Below, piece by piece: positions 26,816-36,160 of a stretch of DNA of 64,000 nt. The stretch covers positions 868,001-932,000 of the forward strand of contig NZ_CP047025.1 of assembly GCF_009796845.1 (NCBI RefSeq), read 5' to 3'. The translations under genes were made by a program, and so were the position numbers. This DNA comes from Cobetia sp. L2A1 (GTDB lineage: Bacteria > Pseudomonadota > Gammaproteobacteria > Pseudomonadales > Halomonadaceae). How positions within the stretch are numbered: the stretch's first letter is position 1; every line of letters begins with the position of its first letter. Under the pieces are notes generated by a model. That model made no database searches. It was not told the origin of the DNA and saw only the letters and a program-made list of their open reading frames with translations.

Positions 26816-27688
26816 ATGGCATCGCCTTCCTATTCCTCCCCTTGTCATCGCGAGTCTCGCAGTCCCCCTATGCGCCTTGGCGTGCTGGGAGTGGGCGAGC
26901 TGACAGAATCACTGCTGGTGGCACTGGCACGAGGCAGTCAACGTGAAGGGCGTTCGCGACACGATCTTGAGTTCCATCTTTCACCGCGTAATGACGTGCG
27001 TAGTCATCGCCTTGGCTGGCGATTCGGCGCTGTCCGTCATGTCAGTAACGTTGCCGTCTGTGAGGCTAGCCTGTGTCTGCTGGTGGGCGTGCGCCCGGAT
27101 CAGCTCGAACCCTTGGCCAGTGAGTTGCGTGAGGCACAGATACTGAAGACTGATCATCACCTGATGGTGACGGCAGCAGGTGTGCCACTGGTAGATTTAC
27201 AGCGCTGGTTCGCACCGGCTCGCGTGGTACGGGTGATGACAGGGCTGGCAGTGTCGGAAGGGCAAAGTGCGCTGACGCTATACCCTGAAGACCTGCTGAC
27301 TCGTGATTTACTGAGCCCTGCGGTCAAGCAGGTGATTGCTTTCGAAGAGGAGTCTGCCTTCGAGGCCAGTATGCTGGCCGTGTGTATCAACGCCTGGCAG
27401 ATGGCGCAGCAGCAGGCATTGCTCGACTGGTTCCAGACGGTACCTGGCATGAGCGGTCCGCAGGCCAGGCAACTATTGATGGCGCAGATGCGTGATGCGT
27501 TGGCGTTGATGGAAGCCCACCCCGATACCCCGCCCGGCGAACTTGCCTCACGCATTGGGACACCGGGTACCTGGACAGCACGGGGTCTTGAGCAGTTGGG
27601 AGGTAGTGAGGGGGCACATCGTCAGTGGCAGAATGTCCTTGAGCAATTGAGAGATGAGCTGCAGGAGGCGCGTCCGAGCAAGAGCTGA
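26816..27688 (+). CDS. NAD(P)-binding pyrroline-5-carboxylate reductase-like protein
   Basis: A 290-residue protein with an N-terminal Rossmann motif (RLGVLGVGELTESLLVALAR, about residues 20-39) and a C-terminal helical domain resembling ProC (pyrroline-5-carboxylate reductase). The equivalent of the ProC signature is divergent: the MTGLAVSEGQSAL segment stands where ProC has a PN-T-P motif. A true ProC role is therefore doubtful, and it may be a paralogue with another substrate. The ATG at 26816 has AGGAG 7 bases upstream; an alternative ATG at 26870 would remove a polar leader. No neighbour gives a clue to its role. Confidence 0.7.
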   Translation: MASPSYSSPCHRESRSPPMRLGVLGVGELTESLLVALARGSQREGRSRHDLEFHLSPRNDVRSHRLGWRFGAVRHVSNVAVCEASLCLLVGVRPDQLEPLASELREAQILKTDHHLMVTAAGVPLVDLQRWFAPARVVRVMTGLAVSEGQSALTLYPEDLLTRDLLSPAVKQVIAFEEESAFEASMLAVCINAWQMAQQQALLDWFQTVPGMSGPQARQLLMAQMRDALALMEAHPDTPPGELASRIGTPGTWTARGLEQLGGSEGAHRQWQNVLEQLRDELQEARPSKS

Positions 27689-27841
27689 AAACAGGCTGCT
27701 CGTGCATGCCAGGGTTATTGGTCTGCCTGGCTCACTGCTTTTGTCGGCTACGGGGCTGGGCCAATGTGCTGGCGCCAGCAGCGTTGTCTTTTATCGAACC
27801 CTTCTTTCGTGTCGTTTTCGTTCCCCGCGCTACGGGTTTTT

Positions 27842-27877
27842 CCTACAATAGGACTTCGACCTACAATAGGGCTTCGA
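27842..27877 (+). repeat. 18-bp tandem duplication upstream of crcB
   Basis: Two adjacent copies of CCTACAATAGGACTTCGA, differing at one base (A to G). They lie 71-106 bases before the crcB start in a non-coding stretch and could touch its promoter or leader. Confidence 0.85.
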
Positions 27878-27947
27878 TATGCGCCCTGCGGTATGTGGGG
27901 GAGAAGACCGTGCGCGGACCGATACGAAGACAAGGCGAATACGACAC

Positions 27948-28325
27948 ATGGGAACCTGGTTGGCAGTAGCAGCGGGTGGTGCTCTCGGCGCCTTGGGACG
28001 ATATTTGGTCAGCGGTTTGATCACCGGCGCCGCTGGGCGCGGTTTTCCGTGGGGAACGCTGGGCGTCAACCTGGTCGGCAGTTGCCTGATGGGCTTCCTG
28101 TTCATCTGGGTGACTCAGGAGTTGAAGCTGGCACCCGTATGGCAAGCGATCATGGTGGCGGGCTTTACCGGCGCCTTCACGACTTTTTCGACCTTCGCGC
28201 TGGAAGCTCTCAATCTAATGATGAGTGGCCGCACAATGGCGGGTCTGGCGTATATCGCCATCAGTGTAGTGGCCTGCCTGGGGATGGTGGCGTTGGGCAT
28301 GAAGATTGCGCGGGTATTGCTCTAA
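27948..28325 (+). CDS. crcB: fluoride ion exporter CrcB/Fluc
   Basis: A 125-residue, four-helix inner-membrane protein of the Fluc family, which works as a dual-topology dimer and exports fluoride. Signatures seen are GGALGALGRYLVSG at the N-terminus, WGTLGVNLVGSCLMGF with its pore asparagine, and GFTGAFTTFSTFALE with the phenylalanine/serine track. The ATG at 27948 was chosen because family similarity starts there; the ribosome site is weak. No fluoride riboswitch was recognised upstream. serS follows after 136 bases, as in many gammaproteobacteria. Confidence 0.94.
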   Translation: MGTWLAVAAGGALGALGRYLVSGLITGAAGRGFPWGTLGVNLVGSCLMGFLFIWVTQELKLAPVWQAIMVAGFTGAFTTFSTFALEALNLMMSGRTMAGLAYIAISVVACLGMVALGMKIARVLL

Positions 28326-28395
28326 GGGGTCTCAATGCCACGTGACGGCTTGTCGAGGCTCGCTGCGGCTGCGAAGTGAGGCTTGGCTGAGGTAG

Positions 28396-29739
<1,344 letters not shown>

Positions 29740-29773
29740 CCATGTCGGGTATATCTGTCTATCGCTGAGCCTG

Positions 29774-29809
29774 AAAGCCCTCACTTCCTTTGGGAAGTGA
29801 GGGCTTTTT
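29774..29809 (+). terminator. intrinsic terminator after serS
   Basis: The arms AAAGCCCTCACTTCC and GGAAGTGAGGGCTTT form a long hairpin followed by further T residues. It separates serS from the siroheme-synthase-like gene. Confidence 0.88.
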
Positions 29810-29937
29810 AACGAGCAGGCTCAACATCCTCTTGGGTGGTTATGCTTATTGGTTATTTTAATGAGTGTTTCTTATGCTCTAAAATGCCAATCACCAGAGG
29901 CTGCCTTCCAGCCTTGCAAGCGTTTGTGGATATGCTC

Positions 29938-31143
29938 ATGGAATTTCTCAACCTCTCCTGCGACCCTTCACGACTCCAGCTTTGCCTGATTGGCGGCGGC
30001 CAGGAGGCACTGGCACTGGCGGAACGCTTCGCTGGTCTCGGTAGCGATCTTTGCGTGTTCGGTGACGCACGAATGCCGGCGCTGGAAGCGCTGTGCGGGC
30101 GAGAAGGTTGGGAAGTGGCCGATACATTATTGCCAGTGCCTGCGCCGAGCCAGCTATGGCTGGTGGCTACGGGGAGTGTCGGGCGTGATCGAGGCATCTT
30201 GCGTCACGCACGTGAGCAGCAGGTGATGGTCTTTGCGCCACGCCATCCCAGCGATTCCAGTGTACGTTTGCCACCTCGTCTGGTGGCGGGAGAAGCAGTG
30301 TTGCCTGTGAAGGAAAGCGATAATTTCACCGGTACGCGTGGCCAGGTAGCGCTGGTGAGTGCTGGGCCGGGTGATCCGGAGCTGTTGACGCTCAAGGCAT
30401 TACGTCACCTTCAGCAGGCGGATGTCATTATCCACGACCGTCTGGTGAGCCACGAGATTCTGGCGTTAGCTAACCCCCAGGCACGTCGGCTTTATGTGGG
30501 CAAGGCGCGCAGTGATCACAGCGTGCCTCAGGAAGGCATCAATCAGGCGTTGGTAGATTACGCGCGTGCTGGTCACCGAGTCGTGCGCCTCAAGGGTGGC
30601 GATGCCTTTATCTTTGGCCGAGGAGGGGAAGAGCTGGAAACACTGGCCAGCGCGGGAATAAGTTTCGAGGTGGTGCCGGGGATTACCGCGGCTTCGGGCT
30701 GTGCGGCCTATGCCGGTATTCCACTGACGCACCGCGATCATGCGCAGTCAGTGCGCTTCGTCACGGGTCATTTGAAAGATGGCAGCTGTGATCTTGACTG
30801 GGAGTCGCTGGCACGTCCGGCGCAGACGCTCGTGTTCTACATGGGTCTGGGCAGTCTAACGCTGATCTGCGAGCAGTTGATGGCCAATGGCTTGGCTGCC
30901 ACTACGCCGATTGCGTTAGTGGAGCAGGGCACCACTGCACGCCAGCGGGTACATGTGGCGACGCTGGCTGAGATGCCTGCACAGGTGGCTGGTAAAGGGC
31001 TTAAACCACCGACACTGATCATCGTTGGCGATGTGGTCAGCTTGCACGACTCGCTCAAATGGTTCTCTCCGACGGTTACCAGCAGTTTGGGTTGGGAAGA
31101 CGGCAAGCACCCGACGCCACTTGCGCAGATGCAGACTGCCTAA
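29938..31143 (+). CDS. uroporphyrinogen-III C-methyltransferase with degenerate CysG N-domain
   Basis: A 401-residue protein. The C-terminal 265 residues are a complete SUMT/CobA-type methyltransferase ([57 protein letters not shown]) that converts uroporphyrinogen III to precorrin-2. The first 134 residues resemble the CysG NAD-binding domain ([17 protein letters not shown]) but are short: the dimerisation segment between the Rossmann part and the methyltransferase is missing, and the catalytic ATDD of CysG is replaced by ATGSVG. Its position after serS is where cysG lies in pseudomonads. Oxidation and iron insertion probably need another protein. The start at 29938 matches the CysG N-terminus; 29932 is also possible. 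Confidence 0.88.
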   Translation: MEFLNLSCDPSRLQLCLIGGGQEALALAERFAGLGSDLCVFGDARMPALEALCGREGWEVADTLLPVPAPSQLWLVATGSVGRDRGILRHAREQQVMVFAPRHPSDSSVRLPPRLVAGEAVLPVKESDNFTGTRGQVALVSAGPGDPELLTLKALRHLQQADVIIHDRLVSHEILALANPQARRLYVGKARSDHSVPQEGINQALVDYARAGHRVVRLKGGDAFIFGRGGEELETLASAGISFEVVPGITAASGCAAYAGIPLTHRDHAQSVRFVTGHLKDGSCDLDWESLARPAQTLVFYMGLGSLTLICEQLMANGLAATTPIALVEQGTTARQRVHVATLAEMPAQVAGKGLKPPTLIIVGDVVSLHDSLKWFSPTVTSSLGWEDGKHPTPLAQMQTA

Positions 31144-31419
31144 GGCTGACAACCCGTTTCAGAGCTAATGTCTCAACGCCGTCACGGCTATTCAGCGTGG
31201 CGGCGCTTTGCGTTTTAGTGGTGCGACTTATCTCGGTCGTTATCTTCATTGTTGTTCATTCAATACTATTCACTTCGTCAAGCTGTCGTGCTTGGTTGTG
31301 TTTTCTTGGTCCAAGGTCGAGATGACGTGAGGTGGGATTGCGCCTATTGTTTCAAGCAATCGTTTGAATGTGCTGCGAGAAAGCATCGCCGCTGCCCCAC
31401 TGTTTGCGAGGAGAGTTAC

Positions 31420-33249
31420 ATGGCCAAGTATCAGGCACCGCTCAAGGATTCACGCTTTATTCTCAACGAGGTGTTTGGCGCCGAGCAGGAGTGGGCTGGC
31501 ATGGCCGCCACAGAGGAGGTGAATGCTGAACTGGCTGAAGCGATTCTCGAGGAAGGGGCGCGGGTCACGCAGGCCGAACTACTGCCACTTAATCTGAGTG
31601 GTGATGCTGAGGGTGCGCGTTTTGAGGCTGGCAAGGTCATCACGCCCAAAGGCTTCAAGGAAGCCTATCGTGTATTGGCCGAGGGTGGCTGGATGGGGTT
31701 GGGGGGTAACCCTGAATATGGTGGTCAGGGTATGCCCAAGATGCTGACCGTGGCCTTTGAGGAGATGCTTTACGCGACCAACACTAGCTTCGCGCTTTAT
31801 CCTGCGCTGAATGCCGGTGCCTGTCTCGCGATGGACAGTCATGCGCCCGAATCCGTCAAACGCGTGTTTTTACCGCGTATGTACGCCGGTGACTGGCTCG
31901 GTACCATGTGCCTGACCGAGCCGCATTGTGGCACCGATCTTGGCTTGATTCGCACGCGTGCCGAGCCACTTGAGGGTGATGATGTTCTGCTGGGCTTACC
32001 GCGCTACCTGATTACCGGAAGCAAGATCTGGATTACCGGTGGTGAGCACGACATGGTCGATAATATCGTGCATCTGGTGCTGGCCAAGTTGCCGGATGCC
32101 CCCGCGGGTACGCGTGGTATCTCACTGTTTCTGGTTTCCAAGCATCTATTGGATGCCGCGGGAGAGCCAGCGGAAGCCAATGCGGTGACCTGTGGTTCCA
32201 TCGAACACAAGATGGGTATCAAGGCCAGTGCGACCTGCGTGATGAACTTCGATGGCGCTGAGGGCGTATTGATCGGCGAGCCGCACCAGGGGTTGGCCGC
32301 GATGTTTACCATGATGAACTATGAGCGACTGTCTATTGGCTTGCAGGGGCTCGGGTTGGGCGAAGTGGCCTACCAGAGCGCAATGGACTTTGCCGCTGAG
32401 CGCCTGCAAAGCCGCGCGCCGAGTGGCGCTGTGGCTCCCGGTAAGCCGGCAGACCCGATTCTGGTGCATCCCGATGTCAGGCGCATGGCATTGGAAGTTC
32501 GCGTCTGGAACGAGACGGGGCGTGCCTTTGCGGTGCTCGTGGGCCAACAATTGGATCGCGTAAAATATCATGGCGATAGTGAGGTGAAGGCGGCGGCTGA
32601 TGATCTTGTGCAGTTCTTGACCCCGGTGGCCAAGGCATTGCTGACGGATCGCGGCTTTGATGCGACCGTCATGGCTCAGCAGCTTTACGGCGGCAATGGC
32701 TATTGTGTCGAATGGGGGGCTGAGCAGTATGTACGCGATGCGCGTATCGCCATGATCTATGAGGGCACCAATGGAATCCAGGCGATGGATTTGGTGGGGC
32801 GTAAACTCTATCGTAATCGTGGTGCCTACGTGACCAGCTTTGCTGAAGTGGTGCGTGCCGAGTTGAGTGCACAGGATGATGATGTCGATACTCAGTGCTT
32901 TGCCGAGGCATGTCAGCAGGAGCTTGAGCGTCTGGAGCGTGTGTCAGACCAACTGATTGACCGCGCACAGGAAAATCCCGATGAACTGGGTGCTGCTGCC
33001 GGTGATTTTTTGTATCTGACCGGGCTCTGTATTTATAGCTATCTATGGCTGCGTATGGCGCGTGCCGCAGCGCGTGGGCTCAAGGAGGAGGGCGCCTGCG
33101 GTGATGGCTTCTACCGACGCAAGCTGGCGCTAGGGGACTACTTCATGAGTCGTATCCTGCCGCGTGCAGTAGCGTTGGAAGCACAGATTGCGGCGGGTGC
33201 TCCTTCCTTGATGGCCTTCAGTCTCGAGGATTTCACCCCAGAGCAATAA
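31420..33249 (+). CDS. acyl-CoA dehydrogenase
   Basis: A 609-residue FAD enzyme of the long acyl-CoA dehydrogenase group, which introduces the alpha-beta double bond in fatty-acyl-CoA. Visible are CLTEPHCGTDLGLIRTRAEP (FAD and substrate binding), MNYERLSIGLQGLG, and MIYEGTNGIQAMDLVGRK near residue 445, which holds the usual catalytic glutamate. A C-terminal helical extension of about 130 residues is typical of this subgroup. The ATG at 31420 has GAGGAGA 5 bases upstream. Chain-length preference cannot be told from sequence. A long U-less hairpin follows. Confidence 0.93.
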   Translation: MAKYQAPLKDSRFILNEVFGAEQEWAGMAATEEVNAELAEAILEEGARVTQAELLPLNLSGDAEGARFEAGKVITPKGFKEAYRVLAEGGWMGLGGNPEYGGQGMPKMLTVAFEEMLYATNTSFALYPALNAGACLAMDSHAPESVKRVFLPRMYAGDWLGTMCLTEPHCGTDLGLIRTRAEPLEGDDVLLGLPRYLITGSKIWITGGEHDMVDNIVHLVLAKLPDAPAGTRGISLFLVSKHLLDAAGEPAEANAVTCGSIEHKMGIKASATCVMNFDGAEGVLIGEPHQGLAAMFTMMNYERLSIGLQGLGLGEVAYQSAMDFAAERLQSRAPSGAVAPGKPADPILVHPDVRRMALEVRVWNETGRAFAVLVGQQLDRVKYHGDSEVKAAADDLVQFLTPVAKALLTDRGFDATVMAQQLYGGNGYCVEWGAEQYVRDARIAMIYEGTNGIQAMDLVGRKLYRNRGAYVTSFAEVVRAELSAQDDDVDTQCFAEACQQELERLERVSDQLIDRAQENPDELGAAAGDFLYLTGLCIYSYLWLRMARAAARGLKEEGACGDGFYRRKLALGDYFMSRILPRAVALEAQIAAGAPSLMAFSLEDFTPEQ

Positions 33250-33280
33250 GGTAGGGCAGCCTGAGGGAGCCGTCATTCCG

Positions 33281-33328
33281 TCATGAAAATGCTCGTCGAT
33301 ATTTACACGTCGACGAGCATTTTCATGA
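33281..33328. repeat. 19-bp perfect hairpin between converging genes
   Basis: The arms TCATGAAAATGCTCGTCGA and TCGACGAGCATTTTCATGA enclose a 10-base loop, 31 bases past the acyl-CoA dehydrogenase stop. No T-run follows on either strand, but the hairpin is strong enough to affect 3' ends of both converging transcripts. Confidence 0.85.
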
Positions 33329-33342
33329 CAGGTGCTTTCTGT

Positions 33343-33397
33343 CTAGTGGGGCTCTGGCTAGTGGGGCTCTGGCTAGTGGGACTCTGGCTAGTGGGAC
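33343..33397. repeat. 15-bp tandem repeat carrying the Mpo1-like stop codon
   Basis: Three full units and one partial unit of CTAGTGGGG(or A)CTCTGG. The unit begins with CTA, so on the minus strand every unit carries TAG in the same frame; the gene stops in the first one it meets (33388-33390). Confidence 0.93.
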
Positions 33398-33930
33398 GTA
33401 GGCGTATCTTGCTCCAACAACCAGTAGCGCAGAGTAGGGAATAGCTCAACGAGTACGAATAACGGGCCAATCAGTAGCTGGCGGATATCATCAAGGAACG
33501 CAGGCTTGCGACCCTCGATACGATGTCCAATGACTTGTCCCGCCCACGCCAATACGAAAAGCGCCAGCATCAAGGGCACGACTGGCCATTCGAGACCGAG
33601 CATGGCAAACATCACTGCCAGGCTTGCCAGTGTCCAGATCAGCATGACCCCCAATGCCCGTAGCGAGTAGCGCGCATAGAACACCAGTGCTGCCAGTGTC
33701 AGCACGCTGCCGGGTATCATCCAGACACCTAGTCCGGGTTCGCTGGACATCCCCTGTCCGCCGAGTAACCGCCACAGCAAAATGAGAGTCGCGGTAAAGA
33801 TCAGCGGTACACATATCAGGTGGATGCGTACATTGTCGGGATGCTGGTGGCTGGCTGCGTAGTGGTCAAGTGCTTCAGGCAGGCGACGCCGAACGGCAGA
33901 AGACATCTGTGGATGTGAAAATGTGCTCAT
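33388..33930 (-). CDS. Mpo1-like (DUF962) membrane protein
   Basis: A 180-residue protein with about four hydrophobic helices, of the DUF962 family. Yeast Mpo1 is an iron-dependent dioxygenase that shortens 2-hydroxy fatty acids. The conserved histidines are visible in HYAASHQHPDNVRIHL near residue 22 and in GHRIEGRKPAFLDD, and the QLLIGPLFVLVE segment is present near the C-terminus. The ATG at 33930 has AGAGG 6 bases upstream. The bacterial substrate is unknown. The stop codon lies in a tandem repeat. Confidence 0.85.
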   Translation of the reverse strand: MSTFSHPQMSSAVRRRLPEALDHYAASHQHPDNVRIHLICVPLIFTATLILLWRLLGGQGMSSEPGLGVWMIPGSVLTLAALVFYARYSLRALGVMLIWTLASLAVMFAMLGLEWPVVPLMLALFVLAWAGQVIGHRIEGRKPAFLDDIRQLLIGPLFVLVELFPTLRYWLLEQDTPTSH

Positions 33931-34091
33931 AAACGACCTCTGGGCCAATACCGAGAATGCCCCGCTCGCGGATGTGGCGCAGCAGGAGTTTTGGCGAGAT
34001 GGCGTCAGGCGTGCTCAAGCAGTGGCATGTTTGGATAACATGCTCATATGGCGTAATCAGCTGGCAGTATTATCGACGTTCACGTCAATAG

Positions 34092-34134
34092 CATAGCTCA
34101 GCCCTCGAGTAAGGGTAGCGCGGGCTGAGCTATG
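34092..34134. repeat. 13-bp inverted repeat after rnk
   Basis: The arms CATAGCTCAGCCC and GGGCTGAGCTATG enclose a 17-base loop, 18 bases past the rnk stop on the minus strand. No T-run follows. Confidence 0.75.
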
Positions 34135-34152
34135 GGGACCCCTCAGGCGGGT

Positions 34153-34605
34153 CTAGAGATGAAACATGCCGCAGGCTTCCGGCTGATGCACAATGGCGTC
34201 GATGCGAATGATATCGCTCTCGCCATCGTTCTCCGGCAAGCTGATGCTCTCTCCTATCGCCAGTCCCAGCAGAGCAATACCTAGCGGAGACATGATGCAC
34301 AGTGGCAGGGCGGCCTCCTGTTTACGGGGCGCCGTTATGCTGCGGCTGATCTCCATCCGTTCTTCATGAAGAGGATCAGGATAATGCAGAATCCACTCGC
34401 TCTCGCCAGAGCGTGAACCGGAGAGTCGCAATTGGCTGCGCATGCTGACGCGGTTGGCGGGGAAGTCGTTGGGGGCAACGATTTCGGCCTGAATCAACCG
34501 GCTTTCCAGCCGGGTAGCGAGTTCGTCATCCTGTTGATGACTATCGATCAGACGCTGCAGGCGGTCAGCATCCAAGCGGTTGATGATCAGGCATTGCCGT
34601 GTCAT
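34153..34605 (-). CDS. rnk: regulator of nucleoside diphosphate kinase (GreA/GreB-like C-domain)
   Basis: A 150-residue protein of the Rnk group, related to the C-terminal domain of GreA/GreB. It has the short coiled coil at the N-terminus (LDADRLQRLIDSHQQDDELA) and the FKBP-like fold with SPLGIALLGLAIGESISLP near the C-terminus. Rnk binds RNA polymerase and affects nucleotide pools in E. coli and Pseudomonas. The ATG at 34605 has AGGA 8 bases upstream and starts at the conserved MTRQCLIIN; the frame stays open to 34704. Confidence 0.85.
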   Translation of the reverse strand: MTRQCLIINRLDADRLQRLIDSHQQDDELATRLESRLIQAEIVAPNDFPANRVSMRSQLRLSGSRSGESEWILHYPDPLHEERMEISRSITAPRKQEAALPLCIMSPLGIALLGLAIGESISLPENDGESDIIRIDAIVHQPEACGMFHL

Positions 34606-34824
34606 CCGAGTTTTCCTTGTAAGCGAGTTGCAGAGGGTTATCCACTGCAAGACGGCGCCAATCCTGGCTTTCTTTCGAGTCATGGCAGAGTGTGCTGCCG
34701 GCATGGTGCATCTGCCAGCACGTTATCCGCTAATTTATCCTAGCGGCTTTTGTCTGTGGGCGGGAGTCGTCTGAAGCCGACAGCTGGCGGGTTGCTGTCA
34801 TCTTTTCTCAACAGAGATCAATTC

Positions 34825-35151
34825 ATGTCACTCCTGTGGATCTACCCTCTCGCGGCACTTGCAGAGATTGCCGGTTGCTTCAGTTTTTGGGCCTGGTGGA
34901 AGCTGGCGCGCAGTCCGCTGTGGCTCATTCCCGGCTTGATGAGCCTTGCTCTGTTTGCTTGGCTATTATCACTGGTAGACGTGAGTCAGGCTGGACGCGC
35001 CTTTGCCATTTATGGCGGCGCCTATATTGCGGTCTCCGTTATCTGGCTGTGGTTGGTGGAACATCAACTACCAAGCCGCTGGGATATTCTTGGGTCTGCC
35101 ATCTGTCTGCTGGGGAGTGTCATTATCGTCCTCGGTGCTCGAGGGCAGTGA
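34825..35151 (+). CDS. ynfA: YnfA/UPF0060 small membrane protein
   Basis: A 108-residue protein with four hydrophobic helices, of the YnfA family, which is related to small multidrug-resistance transporters. Signatures are [16 protein letters not shown] and [20 protein letters not shown], with a further [20 protein letters not shown]. It probably acts in the inner membrane as a dimeric exporter; substrates are not established. The ATG at 34825 begins the family similarity; the ribosome site is weak. Confidence 0.9.
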   Translation: MSLLWIYPLAALAEIAGCFSFWAWWKLARSPLWLIPGLMSLALFAWLLSLVDVSQAGRAFAIYGGAYIAVSVIWLWLVEHQLPSRWDILGSAICLLGSVIIVLGARGQ

Positions 35152-35270
35152 CACACGCTCCAGGATGATGGGCTTCTTGCGCGATAAGTATGAGAAAATT
35201 AATTATCGGTTATACTCGCTGGCAATGAATAACAATGATGCTTTTTAGATCAAATCACCGAGGCGCCAAG

Positions 35271-35642
35271 ATGACGAGTGAATTACTGTGGGGAGTGGGC
35301 GGCCTCGTGGCCGGGATTACCATGGGGTTTCTTCTAGGGCGTTTTCGTCCGCGGCGCGATGAGTGGAATCAGGCAGTGGGCCCACTGATCTCTGCGTTGG
35401 CACAGGCAGAGCCGCGCGTGGCGCGTGGCGAGATGCTGGAGCTGGAATCAACACAGTTGGAGGCTTTCCGTCAGATAGCATCACGTGGTGACTTCTATAA
35501 GTTCAACAGCGGTATCGAGTACGTGAATCATCAGTTGGCTACCGCTCAGGCAGTACATCGCGATCGACAGCAGCAGCAAGCGCTCCTGGATAGTGCCTGT
35601 TTGAGTCTGGCCACGTTACAAAACAGGGTGCGTCGTCGCTGA
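35271..35642 (+). CDS. small membrane-anchored hypothetical protein
   Basis: A 123-residue protein. One N-terminal hydrophobic helix (LLWGVGGLVAGITMGFLLG) with a basic stop-transfer RFRPRR is followed by about 95 polar helical residues rich in Gln, Ala and Arg. The outline recalls YhcB-like single-span proteins, but I see no convincing family match. The ATG at 35271 has GAGG 7 bases upstream. It has no obvious functional neighbour; ynfA ends 119 bases before it. Confidence 0.62.
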   Translation: MTSELLWGVGGLVAGITMGFLLGRFRPRRDEWNQAVGPLISALAQAEPRVARGEMLELESTQLEAFRQIASRGDFYKFNSGIEYVNHQLATAQAVHRDRQQQQALLDSACLSLATLQNRVRRR

Positions 35643-35936
35643 GACCAAGGCGTGTCGAAGATGTTGTGCCACAACTGGAGAGCCCAGGGCTGGTAAATCG
35701 AGAACCGCTTAATCTGGAAATGATGAGGTCAAGGCGTATATAGAGGTAAGGCTTGGTAAGGACGAACAAAGCAGAAATGACTGGCAAGCAATGAGATTCG
35801 AAAGCAAGCAGTGGTAAAGCAGAGGTATTCTGAAGAGATAGTGCTGGGCCGTACGTCACTGCAATAGAGGATATTGCAGAGGATAAACCAGGTTGCGCGA
35901 TGCATTACCTGAGAATCATCAGCGTTTTACTGCTGA
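35643..35936. other. non-coding stretch between the small membrane gene and tRNA-Leu
   Basis: Nothing identifiable. It is purine-rich on the plus strand. The only open frame (minus strand, 35539-35859) runs back into the preceding gene and has no start signal. Confidence 0.5.
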
Positions 35937-36021
<85 letters not shown>

Positions 36022-36115
36022 TAGAAGCTGGTCAGTATTCTACCTACGATACCTTGCAAGTCAATCGCTTGACTGCATTGTTGGCCAATATTTTTTCCAA
36101 TATCTCATGACAGTT

Positions 36116-36160
36116 CAGTCTTCTACCACTCACTCTTCTGCCACTCAGTCTTCAAGGACG
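36116..36160. repeat. 15-bp imperfect tandem repeat spanning the bioD stop
   Basis: Three units of about 15 bases (CAGTCTTCTACCACT and variants). On the minus strand each unit carries TGA in the bioD frame (36145-36147, 36130-36132, 36115-36117). Confidence 0.8.

Noticed and set aside
27850-27947. Possible fluoride riboswitch before crcB
   Set aside because: I could not find the conserved GGNGATGG and pseudoknot elements; only a tandem duplication is present.
35539-35859. 106-codon open frame on the minus strand before tRNA-Leu
   Set aside because: It overlaps the end of the plus-strand membrane protein gene, has no ribosome site and shows no family features.
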